Assembly: GCF_016801775.1 (NCBI RefSeq)
Contig: NZ_CP069004.1
Span: forward strand, 3,720,001 to 3,784,000
Direction: 5' to 3'
From: Sulfitobacter mediterraneus
GTDB lineage: Bacteria; Pseudomonadota; Alphaproteobacteria; Rhodobacterales; Rhodobacteraceae
Length of the DNA: 64,000 nucleotides
The notes under the pieces were generated by a model, which was given only the letters and a program-made list of their open reading frames with translations, had not been told where the DNA came from and did no database searches. Position numbers and translations under genes: made by a program. This document shows, piece by piece, positions 24,901 through 32,147 of this stretch (positions are counted from its first letter, which is position 1; each line of letters opens with the position of its first letter).

Positions 24901-25210
24901 TGGTGAAATGGGGGAGGATACGCTGGTGTCCAACAGTGGCCATGACAACATGTCCGGTGGCACTGAGGCCGATACCTTTCTGTTCATGGATAGCACGCGT
25001 GGTGGCCAGATCTTTGACTGGGAAGACGGTGCCGACAAGATAGACTTTTCCCGCATGGATGCCGTGCAGGGCATGGATGACGTGATGATCCTGCAACTGA
25101 CCGACACGGCGGCGCGTGTGACCTTCACCAATGACGCGGGCAAAGAGGGCAACATCGGTGTGATCGGGGTCAGCGGCTTTACCCTGTCGGAGGAAGACTT
25201 CAACTTTTGA
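21914..25210 (+). CDS. Large secreted-type repeat protein with C-terminal RTX block
   Basis: A 1098-residue acidic protein without a Sec signal. The ATG is set by GGGAGAG just upstream. Residues 17-900 are four long repeats (see the repeat entry). Residues 934-1020 are RTX calcium-binding nonapeptides (GNNGNDFVVAGEGDDYLFGEGHN..GGAGNDWIEGG..), followed by a Phe/Asp/Gly-rich tail ending TLSEEDFNF, the usual uncleaved type I secretion signal region. GxGND-like motifs also open each long repeat (GAGNDRI, GGGNDII, GLGNDHI), so each may bind calcium. It is probably exported by a type I system encoded elsewhere and acts outside the cell in adhesion or surface-layer/biofilm. No enzymatic domain is recognised. 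Confidence 0.8.
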   Translation: MADNVNGTKFGETAILGSGAQSVDMGAGNDRIISYADGGEPDPAQTPGAEGRVYPPVTGGTDDTLTGGAGRDTFEFRALINARESVVGAHTGSSGRVNWGGVAGENDNVHDHWVEGFGLDTITDYSKAEGDKIKITGHTVTIGDITYGTDEAGAFSLISVYSQQGDGGAGGANTATGAHDEDQLGQIKVYGDRVELADLIVERNNEGIDRLETADAVYAPIDLGITQVVASNTDDTSYTGSIHRQSDRISIGEGSQTVDAGGGNDIIYSFSDGGEPDPAQTEGADGRVNDPVAADLSDDIIKGGQGRDTFAFRLLLNAKQEIQNKHTRSDGEVNWRGVAGENDNVHDHWVEGIGNDVILDFSNQDGDKIDIRGHTVEIAAITYGADEGGEFSLIQLRSQQGDGGAGGENTATGAHDEDLLGTIKVYGDKVTKEDINLRADVFYGVDQLEDIAAAEADGLADNDAPQIVHPQWGIEDPENFERAFEGTARGDTFKAGSGTQIVEAGGGNDRIISHGDAGEPDPAQTDGAEGRINPAIGADGSDDYFSGGAGADRFEFYALLNGRAEVVAQHTGSTGDINWRGVAGENDNVHDHWVEGFGVDTILDFSKEEGDKILVRGHTVEIAEVTYGNDGGGAFSAIRVISQQGDGGAGGANTATGAHDEDPLGIIKVYGDKVTKEDITVKRDGVFDGGDQLAETDKLADYNGGTQAFQIIQDGVVLETAPDDVKTTDQIELGSGSQQVFAGLGNDHIRVYADGGEPDPAQTDGAGRITDPVDPALSTDIVSGGQHRDTFMFNYLLDATDVVLARHTREDGSINWRKVAGENDAVHDHWVESGGDDVVLDFSNQDNDKIELRGHTVELAEITYGVDEGGDYSLLHVRSQQGDGGGAHDEDSLGTVKIYGDTVTEEDVRVTAKGVFDGIDILEPIEGLPNHIAGDSDANMLNGTAEADNIHGNNGNDFVVAGEGDDYLFGEGHNDLLFGGAGNDWIEGGWGTDALFGEMGEDTLVSNSGHDNMSGGTEADTFLFMDSTRGGQIFDWEDGADKIDFSRMDAVQGMDDVMILQLTDTAARVTFTNDAGKEGNIGVIGVSGFTLSEEDFNF
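21962..24616 (+). repeat. Four tandem repeats of about 240 codons
   Basis: Units begin at 21962, 22667, 23399 and 24113, that is, every 705-732 bases. Each has the same order of motifs: G-SG-Q, GGGNDRI, GGEPDPAQT, a GG-GRDTFEF block, VNWRGVAGENDNVHDHWVEG, a DxIxDFS..DGDKI block, RGHTVEIAxITYG, SQQGDGG and GAHDED-LG-IKVYGD. The third is closest to the second. The fourth lacks the nine residues AGGxNTATG between SQQGDGG and AHDED. The DNA is also similar over long runs, so recombination between units is possible. The repeat is not one I can name. Confidence 0.85.
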
Positions 25211-25225
25211 TCCATAGCGAGACAG

Positions 25226-25262
25226 CCAATGCCCCGTCCCGCGATGCCGGGCGGGGCATTGG
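25226..25262. terminator. Strong hairpin between convergent genes
   Basis: CCAATGCCCCG and CGGGGCATTGG form a perfect 11-bp stem with an inner partly pairing loop, 15 bases past the repeat-protein stop. No long T-run follows on either strand. It lies between two convergent genes and probably serves as a bidirectional transcript end. Confidence 0.65.
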
Positions 25263-25302
25263 TGTGTTCGCGGTCAATCGCTGTCAGGCCCATGCGCCGA
25301 CG

Positions 25303-26649
25303 TCAGACGCAGGCGAGGCCCGCATCCAAGGCTGACAGGATCGTATCTGCCTCCGCTTCGCTCAGGACCAATGGCGGCGACAGGATCAGATTGGGGCCGG
25401 ACACCCGCACCATTGCACCGTTCTGATAGGCACCTTCCTGCACCGCCAGCGCGGAGGCCCCGTCAATCGGAGTCTTGGTCGCGAGGTCACTGACCATCTC
25501 AATTGCGGTCATCAACCCATGCCCGCCGCGCACATCGCCGATGATATCATATTTCTCCATAAGGGCTTTGCACCCGTTGAAAAGCTGCGCGCCCCGCGCG
25601 GCAGCATTGTCCACCACGTTCAAGCGCTTGGTCTCTGCCAGACAGGCCAGCGCCGCCGCCGCACCGACAGGATGGCCCGAATAGGTGTAGCCATGGCCGA
25701 TTTTGGCAGACGGGTTGCCCTCGAACACATCAACCATGCGGTGGCCGATCATCACCGCGCCAAAGGGGAAATATCCGTTGGTGATCGCCTTGGCGGTACA
25801 CATCATATCCGGCTGAATGCCCCAAAGCCGCGCACCGGACCATGCGCCGGTTCGGCCATAGGCGGTGATCACCTCATCGGTGATCAGCAAGATGCCGTGG
25901 CGATTGCAGATCTCCTGAACCATTGGCGCAAAGGATTTGTGCGGCGGTATCACCCCGCCTGCGCCCAGAATCGGTTCCATGATCATCGCGGCGATGGTGC
26001 CCGCGCCTTGAAAGGCGATCTCGTCCTCCAAGGCCTGCACACAAAGCTGGGCCAGCCTTTCGGGATCACTTTCATTAAACGGGTTCCGGTAGGTGTAGGG
26101 CGCCGGAATGTGGAAACAGCCGGGCAAAAGTGGCTCGTAAGCGGTGCGGAAATTGGCATTGCCGTTGACAGATGCACCGCCGATATGGGTGCCGTGATAG
26201 CCTTTCTTGAGGCTCAAGAACTTGGTGCGTCCCGCCTCTCCACGTAGCTTGTGATACTGGCGGGCAAGACGCAGCGCGGTTTCAACCGAATCCGATCCGC
26301 CAGAGGTAAAGAACGCTCGTGCCATCCCGTCAGGCTCAAAGAATTCCGACAGTTCAAAAGACAGCTCAATCGCCACATCGTTGGACGTGCCGCGGAACGT
26401 GGAATAATAGGGCAGGGTGTCCAGCTGTGCGGTCATCGCGTCTTTGACCGGTTGGCAGGAATAGCCCAGATTGACGTTCCACAGCCCGCCAACACCGTCC
26501 ACCACACTATGCCCGTCAATATCCGTAACGCTCACGCCGCTGGCACCGGTGATGATCTTGGGCGGGTTCTCGGCGCTGTCCTGCGGCGAGGTCATCGGAT
26601 GCCACATCAGCCGCCCGTTGTTCTCTTTGAGGAAGTTGGAGTCTTTCAT
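25303..26649 (-). CDS. Class III PLP-dependent (omega) aminotransferase
   Basis: A 448-residue fold-type I aminotransferase of the class III (subgroup II) family, which moves the terminal amino group of amines or omega-amino acids to pyruvate or another oxoacid. The start MKDSNFLKENNGRLMWHPM overlaps the iclR stop by ATGA. Conserved points are the PLP-phosphate turn FFTSGGSDSVETALRLAR (113-130), ring-stacking KKGYHGTHIGG, Asp258 in LLITDEVITAYGRTG, and Schiff-base Lys287 in CTAKAITNGYFPFGAV. The family includes taurine-pyruvate, beta-alanine-pyruvate and aromatic amine transaminases. Next to an amine-related region, an aryl-amine substrate is possible but not proven. Confidence 0.92.
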   Translation of the reverse strand: MKDSNFLKENNGRLMWHPMTSPQDSAENPPKIITGASGVSVTDIDGHSVVDGVGGLWNVNLGYSCQPVKDAMTAQLDTLPYYSTFRGTSNDVAIELSFELSEFFEPDGMARAFFTSGGSDSVETALRLARQYHKLRGEAGRTKFLSLKKGYHGTHIGGASVNGNANFRTAYEPLLPGCFHIPAPYTYRNPFNESDPERLAQLCVQALEDEIAFQGAGTIAAMIMEPILGAGGVIPPHKSFAPMVQEICNRHGILLITDEVITAYGRTGAWSGARLWGIQPDMMCTAKAITNGYFPFGAVMIGHRMVDVFEGNPSAKIGHGYTYSGHPVGAAAALACLAETKRLNVVDNAAARGAQLFNGCKALMEKYDIIGDVRGGHGLMTAIEMVSDLATKTPIDGASALAVQEGAYQNGAMVRVSGPNLILSPPLVLSEAEADTILSALDAGLACV

Positions 26650-27455
26650 GATGTGTTTTCCAATACGTTCGAACGTGACAGTGAACCGGCCCATGCGGCC
26701 TCGATTTCGGCAGGGACGGCACCGCCCCAGTTTCGGGTGATGTCGCGGCTGGCGTTGATCAGCTGTTTCTTGACCTTGGCCTCTAGTTCTGGCGTGAAAC
26801 GGGAGGCAACGCAGGCCACGGAGACCGCACCGGCAAAGCGGCCGGATTGATCAAATACCGGGGCCGAGACCCCCTGAATGTCGTCCTCGTAGCAACGGTC
26901 GGAGCGGCCAAAGCCACTTTGCCGGACCGCCGCGACCGTTTGCTGCAACGCCTCTTTTGATGCGATGGTGCGATCGGTAAATGTCTGCAACTTCGCAACC
27001 GCTGCGGGCCAAAGCTCAGATGGGCCAAAGGCCAGAGCACAAAGCCCGGATGCCGTGGCATGGAGCGGGAAAGACTGCACATCGATGATCGCGCGGGTGC
27101 TGTGATGATGCGATTCCCGGGACACCAGTGGATAGACTGTGGTGCCCGAAAGCACGGAAACATGAGCGGTCTCGCCCGTTGTGTCGACCAGGCCATCCAG
27201 CACGGTTTCGGCCCCGGCTTTGCGCGGCACCGTCTCTTCACGGATTTGCGCCAACTGTAGCAACGCGGGCCCAAGCCGGTAATGTTTGGTCACCGGGTTC
27301 TGTTCCACAAATCCTGCGTCTTCAAGAGCTTGCAGGTGCCTGTAGGTCGTCGCTTTGTCACGCCCAGCCTGCCGGCACAGCTGCGACAACCCGATCTCGG
27401 GTTGGGCTGATGTGAAATACGCCAAAAGCTCCAGCGTTTTCGAAATGGACGACAT
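26646..27455 (-). CDS. IclR-family transcriptional regulator
   Basis: A 269-residue regulator with the IclR winged helix SISKTLELLAYFTSAQPEIGLSQLCRQAGRDKATTYRHLQALEDAGFVEQNPVTKHYRLGPALLQLA (3-69) and a C-terminal GAF-like effector domain (STRAIIDVQSFPLHATASGLCALAF.., GVSAPVFDQSGRFAGAVSVACVASRF). It is divergent from the tctCBA operon and translationally coupled to the aminotransferase gene. A perfect inverted repeat in the divergent region (27534-27550) is a likely binding site, so one regulator may govern both the transporter and the aminotransferase. Confidence 0.93.
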   Translation of the reverse strand: MSSISKTLELLAYFTSAQPEIGLSQLCRQAGRDKATTYRHLQALEDAGFVEQNPVTKHYRLGPALLQLAQIREETVPRKAGAETVLDGLVDTTGETAHVSVLSGTTVYPLVSRESHHHSTRAIIDVQSFPLHATASGLCALAFGPSELWPAAVAKLQTFTDRTIASKEALQQTVAAVRQSGFGRSDRCYEDDIQGVSAPVFDQSGRFAGAVSVACVASRFTPELEAKVKKQLINASRDITRNWGGAVPAEIEAAWAGSLSRSNVLENTS

Positions 27456-27533
27456 GAGACTCTCGCTTTGTTGCTGTCTTGAGAAAAAGTTTGACAGAGG
27501 GAGGTTAACAAGGCAACCTTTTTATGAAACGTC

Positions 27534-27550
27534 GGTTCACTATATGAACC
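27534..27550. promoter_or_regulatory. Candidate IclR operator
   Basis: GGTTCA and TGAACC form a perfect 6-bp inverted repeat around CTATA, 18 bases upstream of the tctC start. The 17-bp size with a GGTTCA-type arm resembles IclR-family sites. TTGACA at 27491-27496 could be a -35 element, although I do not see a matching -10 at standard spacing. Confidence 0.6.
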
Positions 27551-27567
27551 ATATCAGGGAGAAACCA

Positions 27568-28512
27568 ATGAATAGATTTTCAATGTCCGTGACGGCTTTG
27601 GCCTTGGCCATGACTGCCGTTGCCGGAGCTGCACAGGCCGAATACCCCGAAAAGCCGGTAGAATTTGTTGTCCCTTGGCCTCCGGGCGATCTTGAGGACG
27701 TCTTGACGCGCATGATTGCTGAGGACTTTTCCGAGGCCTACGGCGTGCCCACAGCCGTGGTAAACAAACCCGGCGGCGGCGGCGGCCCTTTCCCCGGTGC
27801 AATCGAAGTGGCCAATGCGCCCGCTGATGGCTACACCATTGGATCTTTCATTATCGCGATCCCAGTGGTTGGCCCGCAGATCGGCATTCCCGAACTGAAC
27901 CCCGATCCCTTTGTGCCGCTGGGCAATTTTCTGACCTATCCGTTTGTGATCGCGGCGGGCGGCAATGCCCCCTATGACGATATGGCGGGCTTGGCCGCCC
28001 ATGCTGCAGACAATGACGTGGTGCTTGGCCACTTCGGTGCGCCACTGGTGCCAACGCAGGTCACATTGGGCTTGGCCAAATCCATGGGCTTTTCCTATGC
28101 TTCGGACGCCGCATTTGATGCGCTGGATTGCAACACGCTGGCCTCTGGCGATGTGGACGTGATCAACACCACGTTGCAACTGATCCTGCCCTGTCTGGAT
28201 GATGTCAAAGTGCTGGCCTCCATCGGATCAGAGCGGATCGCGTTGACACCGGATGCCCCGACAGTGGCAGAGCTTGCGCCGGATCTGGACGTGGCCCTGT
28301 GGAACGGTCTGTTTGTGCATGCCGATACGCCGCAGGACGCACGCGACAAGATCATCGCTGTGGCGCAAAAAACCATGATGTCGGACAGAGCGAAAAAGCT
28401 GGCGGCGGAAACCGGTGCGCTGGTCTATTGGCAGTCTGCGGATGAGGTTGCCGCGCAGATCGAAAAAGACATTGAGACCATGGGCCGCATCGAAGGTATG
28501 CTGTCCGAATAA
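27568..28512 (+). CDS. Tripartite tricarboxylate transporter substrate-binding protein (TctC family)
   Basis: A 314-residue periplasmic receptor with a Sec signal (MNRFSMSVTALALAMTAVAGAAQA, cleaved before EYPEKPVEF). TctC signatures are PVEFVVPWPPGDLEDVLTRMIAEDF, VVNKPGGGGGPFPGAIEVANAPADGYTIG (the conserved NKPGGGG turn) and LTPDAPTVAELAPDLDVALWNGLFVHADTP. GGGAGAAACCA precedes the ATG. It heads tctCBA-aldehyde dehydrogenase-Tm-1-like. TctC receptors bind carboxylates of many kinds; the substrate here is unknown. Confidence 0.93.
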   Translation: MNRFSMSVTALALAMTAVAGAAQAEYPEKPVEFVVPWPPGDLEDVLTRMIAEDFSEAYGVPTAVVNKPGGGGGPFPGAIEVANAPADGYTIGSFIIAIPVVGPQIGIPELNPDPFVPLGNFLTYPFVIAAGGNAPYDDMAGLAAHAADNDVVLGHFGAPLVPTQVTLGLAKSMGFSYASDAAFDALDCNTLASGDVDVINTTLQLILPCLDDVKVLASIGSERIALTPDAPTVAELAPDLDVALWNGLFVHADTPQDARDKIIAVAQKTMMSDRAKKLAAETGALVYWQSADEVAAQIEKDIETMGRIEGMLSE

Positions 28513-28524
28513 CCAAACTGCATT

Positions 28525-28552
28525 CCGCCGGGCGACATCTTTTGCCCGGCGG
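28525..28552 (+). promoter_or_regulatory. Intercistronic hairpin after tctC
   Basis: CCGCCGGGC and GCCCGGCGG form a perfect 9-bp stem with a 10-base loop, 12 bases past the tctC stop, followed by only TTT. Such hairpins behind binding-protein genes usually stabilise the upstream message or end part of it, giving more receptor than permease. That role is inference. Confidence 0.65.
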
Positions 28553-28577
28553 TTTGGCTGGTCATTGGGAGTGATCC

Positions 28578-29117
28578 ATGTCGCGCGTCAAAACGCTGCA
28601 ATCCTTGTTCAAGCGATACCGCCGTCCCGGCGATATCGTTTTTGCTTGGGTGATGTTGATTGTCTCGGTCTTTCTGTTGTCACAGCTGTTTGACCAAACG
28701 GCCTACAAACCGCGCGGCAAGCTGTTTGCCCAACCGCGGTTCTGGCCAGCGGTGTCACTGATCGGGATGGCCGGGTTCGCGACGTTTCACTTGCTGGGCT
28801 CGGCGCTGTCGGACCGGATCGAGGGGCGTTGGCGCGAAGTTTGGACGTGGTTTGCTGCGCTGGAATATGCGGGATGGTTTATTGCCTATGCCGCGCTTGT
28901 TCCATTGGGCGGCTACCTGCCAACAACGCTGGTTTTTGCGCTGCTACTGACTGTGCGTGTTGGATACCGCAGCGCCCGTATGTTGGTTGCGGCAGGTGTC
29001 AGTGCGCTGATCACCGTTTTGCTGTTCAAAACCCTGCTGCGGGTGAACCTGCCTGCCGGAAAAATCTACGAGATGCTGCCCGATGGGCTGCGCCCGTTTA
29101 TGTTGACCTATTTCTGA
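28578..29117 (+). CDS. Tripartite tricarboxylate transporter small permease (TctB family)
   Basis: A 179-residue membrane protein with four hydrophobic segments (about 19-38, 53-73, 90-108 with continuation, and 131-148). The N-terminus is basic (MSRVKTLQSLFKRYRRPGD) and the loop KPRGKLFAQPRFWPAVSLIGMAGF is TctB-like. GGGAG lies seven bases before the ATG. It sits between tctC and tctA in the standard order, 12 bases before tctA. Confidence 0.9.
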   Translation: MSRVKTLQSLFKRYRRPGDIVFAWVMLIVSVFLLSQLFDQTAYKPRGKLFAQPRFWPAVSLIGMAGFATFHLLGSALSDRIEGRWREVWTWFAALEYAGWFIAYAALVPLGGYLPTTLVFALLLTVRVGYRSARMLVAAGVSALITVLLFKTLLRVNLPAGKIYEMLPDGLRPFMLTYF

Positions 29118-29129
29118 TCGGATCACGTC

Positions 29130-30647
29130 ATGGAAAACCTGCTTGCCGGGGCTGAAATGCTGGCCCGATGGGATGTGTTGGTCGCGCTGTTGGTTGGCTC
29201 GATCGGGGGGGTGATCATCGGCGCGATCCCCGGTGTTGGCCCCGCAGTGGCCATCGCCATCCTGCTGCCCGCGACCTTCTCACTTGATCCGATTGTCGGG
29301 CTGACCATGCTGCTGGGTATCTACGGTTCGTCGATGTACGGCGGCGCAATCCCGGCGATTTTAATCAACACGCCAGGCACGGCGGTGAATGCGCTGACCT
29401 CTTATGATGGCTATCCAATGACGCAGGCGGGCGAGGGCCACCGCGCCCTGTCATTGGCCTATAGCGCCTCGTTCTGGGGGGGTATTTTTGGCATAGGGTG
29501 TTTGATCCTGCTGTCTCCAGTGCTTGCCATGATCGCCCCGATGTTCGGCTCGCGCGAGATATTTCTCGCGGCCTTTCTGGGTGTTTTGCTGGTGATCCTG
29601 GCCCATCGCGGACAGATCTTTGCCGCCGGTTTTCTGGCCATGTTCGGCATCTTCTTACAGACCGTGGGTTTGGACGCTGTGACCTATACCCAGCGCTACA
29701 CATTTGGCTTTTCATTCCTCAGTTCGGGTATCAATCTGATCGTTGTGGTTCTGGGTCTCTTTGCCCTGAGCCAGGCGTTTTTCCTTCTGACGGCACCAGA
29801 CAGCAGCCCGGATGCAAAACCGGTGACAGGTAAACTGACTGCTGGATTCAAGGAGTTGTTGAAACACAAACGGGTCGCGACGGTCTCCTCCAGCTTTGGG
29901 GTGCTTTTGGGAATGATCCCCGGAACGGGTGAGTTTACCGCCCAATTCATGAGCTACACATACGCGCAAAAAACCTCTGCCAAGCCCGATGGTTTTGGCA
30001 AAGGATCCCCCGAAGGATTGATTGCGTCAGAGGCGGCCAACAACGCCGTGCCCGCCGCCGCGATGATCCCGCTTCTGGCGCTGGGCATCCCTGGTGAGGC
30101 GCTGACCGCGATGATGCTATCGGTGTTCTATATTCACAATGTCATCCCCGGACCGCAACTTTTCCAGAACCAGATTGATCTGGTTTACGGGCTCTATTTC
30201 GCGCTGATCCTGCTCAATGTGATCGTGATGGTGTTCTTGCTGTTCTCGACCAATCTGCTCACCAAGATCATTCGCGTGCCAACCCGGTTTTTGGGGGTGG
30301 TGATCCTGATCCTGTCCTTTGTGGGGGTCTATTCACTGCGCAATTCGCTGACCGATTGTATGATTTCGGCGGGGTTTGGCGTGCTTGGCCTGATCCTGAA
30401 GCGGCTGAACCTGCCAATTGTCCCGATCATTCTGGGAATGGTTCTGGGCGGCATCATGGAGGTCAAGCTGCGCTCGGCCCTGCCGCGCCTCAAGACGCCG
30501 CTGGATATGATCGACCGGCCCATTTCCTTTATCCTCTTCGTGATCATCGTATTGGTGATCGCATTGCACATCCGCACGCTGGTCAAAGAGTTTCGCGCCC
30601 ATCAGCCCGAAGAGGACCACGACATGCACGACAGTCAAACACGGTAG
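29130..30647 (+). CDS. Tripartite tricarboxylate transporter large permease (TctA family)
   Basis: A 505-residue permease with about 12 helices. TctA landmarks are GGVIIGAIPGVGPAVAIAILLPATFSLDPIVGLTMLLGIYGSSMYGGAIPAILINTPGTAVNALTSYDGYPMTQAGEGHRAL and the second inverted-repeat copy GVLLGMIPGTGEFTAQFMSYTYAQKTSAKP..FGKGSPEGLIASEAANNAVPAAAMIPLLALGIPGEALTAMML, here split by short intervals. The acidic tail HQPEEDHDMHDSQTR is cytoplasmic. It is followed after four bases by the aldehyde dehydrogenase gene, so the transporter and enzyme are co-transcribed. Confidence 0.95.
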   Translation: MENLLAGAEMLARWDVLVALLVGSIGGVIIGAIPGVGPAVAIAILLPATFSLDPIVGLTMLLGIYGSSMYGGAIPAILINTPGTAVNALTSYDGYPMTQAGEGHRALSLAYSASFWGGIFGIGCLILLSPVLAMIAPMFGSREIFLAAFLGVLLVILAHRGQIFAAGFLAMFGIFLQTVGLDAVTYTQRYTFGFSFLSSGINLIVVVLGLFALSQAFFLLTAPDSSPDAKPVTGKLTAGFKELLKHKRVATVSSSFGVLLGMIPGTGEFTAQFMSYTYAQKTSAKPDGFGKGSPEGLIASEAANNAVPAAAMIPLLALGIPGEALTAMMLSVFYIHNVIPGPQLFQNQIDLVYGLYFALILLNVIVMVFLLFSTNLLTKIIRVPTRFLGVVILILSFVGVYSLRNSLTDCMISAGFGVLGLILKRLNLPIVPIILGMVLGGIMEVKLRSALPRLKTPLDMIDRPISFILFVIIVLVIALHIRTLVKEFRAHQPEEDHDMHDSQTR

Positions 30648-30651
30648 GCCC

Positions 30652-32136
30652 ATGGATCAAAACAGCATCAATGCATTGCGGGATCAGCCCGTTCCGGTGT
30701 TCCACCACTTGATCGAAGGCAAGCACGTGCCAGCCTCGGATGGCGGGCTGATGGATGTTCTGTCGCCGCTCAATGGGCAGGTGTTGACGCAGGTCGCCAA
30801 TGGCACCGCGGCAGACATGAACGCGGCCATCGCATCGGCCCGTGCGGCATTTGAGGATGGCCACTGGGCCGGACAAGCGCCCGCAGCCCGCAAGAAAGTC
30901 CTGATGAAATGGGCCGATCTGATCGACGCCCATGCGCTTGAACTCGCCGTGCTGGGCGTGCGCGACAATGGCACCGAGATCAGCATGGCCCGAAAAGCCG
31001 AGCCGGGATCAGCCGCCGCCACGATCCGCTATTACGCCGAGGCGCTCGACAAGATCTATGGTGAGATTGCGACGACATCATCCGATGTTCTGGGCCTGAT
31101 CCACAAAGAACCGGTGGGCGTGGTCGGCGCGATCATTCCGTGGAACTTTCCGATGATGATTGGCGCTTGGAAGTTGGGGCCGGCGCTGGCGATGGGCAAT
31201 TCGGTGGTTCTGAAGCCCTCCGAGACCGCATCGCTATCGCTGATGCGGATGGCCGATCTGGCGCTTGAGGCCGGATTGCCGCCCGGTGTTCTGAACGCGG
31301 TCACGGGTGCGGGCGCGGTGGTGGGCGAGGCACTGGGCCTGTCGATGGATGTGGATGCCCTGGTGTTCACAGGATCGGGCGCAACGGGACGCCGCCTGAT
31401 GGAATATGCAGCAAGGTCCAATATGAAGCGGGTCTATCTTGAGCTGGGCGGCAAATCTCCCAACATCATCTTTGCCGATGCCCCAAATCTGGATGAGGCG
31501 GCTAAAGTTGCTGCTGCCGGTATCTTTCGAAACGCCGGTCAGGTCTGTGTCGCGGGATCGCGTCTTTTGGTCGAGTCATCCATCCACGATGATTTTGTCG
31601 CCGCCGTTGCCCGGGCCACAGGGGCAATGAAGGTTGGTGACCCACTTGATCTGTCCACCAACATCGGCGCGGTGAATTCGGAGCGGCAGTTGCAACAAAA
31701 TCTGGATTTTCTGCGCAAGGCGGAGCAGGAAGGCGGCGACATTGTCAGGGGTGGCGGTCGCATCCTGCAAGAGACCGGCGGCTATTTCATGGACCCCGCC
31801 ATTGTGACAGGCGTGGCGCCCGATGCGACGCTGGCGCAAGAGGAGGTGTTCGGACCGGTCTTGGCGGTCACCCCGTTCGAAGGTGAGGACGCCGCGTTGC
31901 GGATGGCCAATGGCACGGTCTACGGGTTGGCGGGTGCGGTCTGGACTTCAAATCTCAGCCGCGCCCACCGCATGGTCCGTGCTGTACGCACCGGGGTGAT
32001 GCATGTGAACACCTATGGCGGTGCTGATGGCACTGTGCCGCTGGGCGGTGTGGGGCAATCCGGTAATGGGTCGGACAAATCACTCCATGCGATTGAGAAA
32101 TACATCAATCTGAAGACCGCTTGGATCAAACTCTGA
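30652..32136 (+). CDS. NAD(P)-dependent aldehyde dehydrogenase
   Basis: A 494-residue ALDH-superfamily enzyme oxidising an aldehyde to a carboxylate. The oxyanion Asn is in VGAIIPWNFPMMIGAWKLGPALAMGNSVVLKPSE, the general-base Glu264 in YLELGGKSPNIIF, and the catalytic Cys299 in NAGQVCVAGSRLLV; EEVFGPVLAVTPF is the late signature. Length and motifs are closest to the amine-derived aldehyde group (PuuC/aldehyde dehydrogenase family proteins acting on aminoaldehydes or aryl-acetaldehydes). Its gene follows tctA directly and precedes the Tm-1-like gene. It could act after the nearby aminotransferase, which is inference. Confidence 0.93.
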   Translation: MDQNSINALRDQPVPVFHHLIEGKHVPASDGGLMDVLSPLNGQVLTQVANGTAADMNAAIASARAAFEDGHWAGQAPAARKKVLMKWADLIDAHALELAVLGVRDNGTEISMARKAEPGSAAATIRYYAEALDKIYGEIATTSSDVLGLIHKEPVGVVGAIIPWNFPMMIGAWKLGPALAMGNSVVLKPSETASLSLMRMADLALEAGLPPGVLNAVTGAGAVVGEALGLSMDVDALVFTGSGATGRRLMEYAARSNMKRVYLELGGKSPNIIFADAPNLDEAAKVAAAGIFRNAGQVCVAGSRLLVESSIHDDFVAAVARATGAMKVGDPLDLSTNIGAVNSERQLQQNLDFLRKAEQEGGDIVRGGGRILQETGGYFMDPAIVTGVAPDATLAQEEVFGPVLAVTPFEGEDAALRMANGTVYGLAGAVWTSNLSRAHRMVRAVRTGVMHVNTYGGADGTVPLGGVGQSGNGSDKSLHAIEKYINLKTAWIKL

Positions 32137-32147
32137 AGGGGGTGCAT

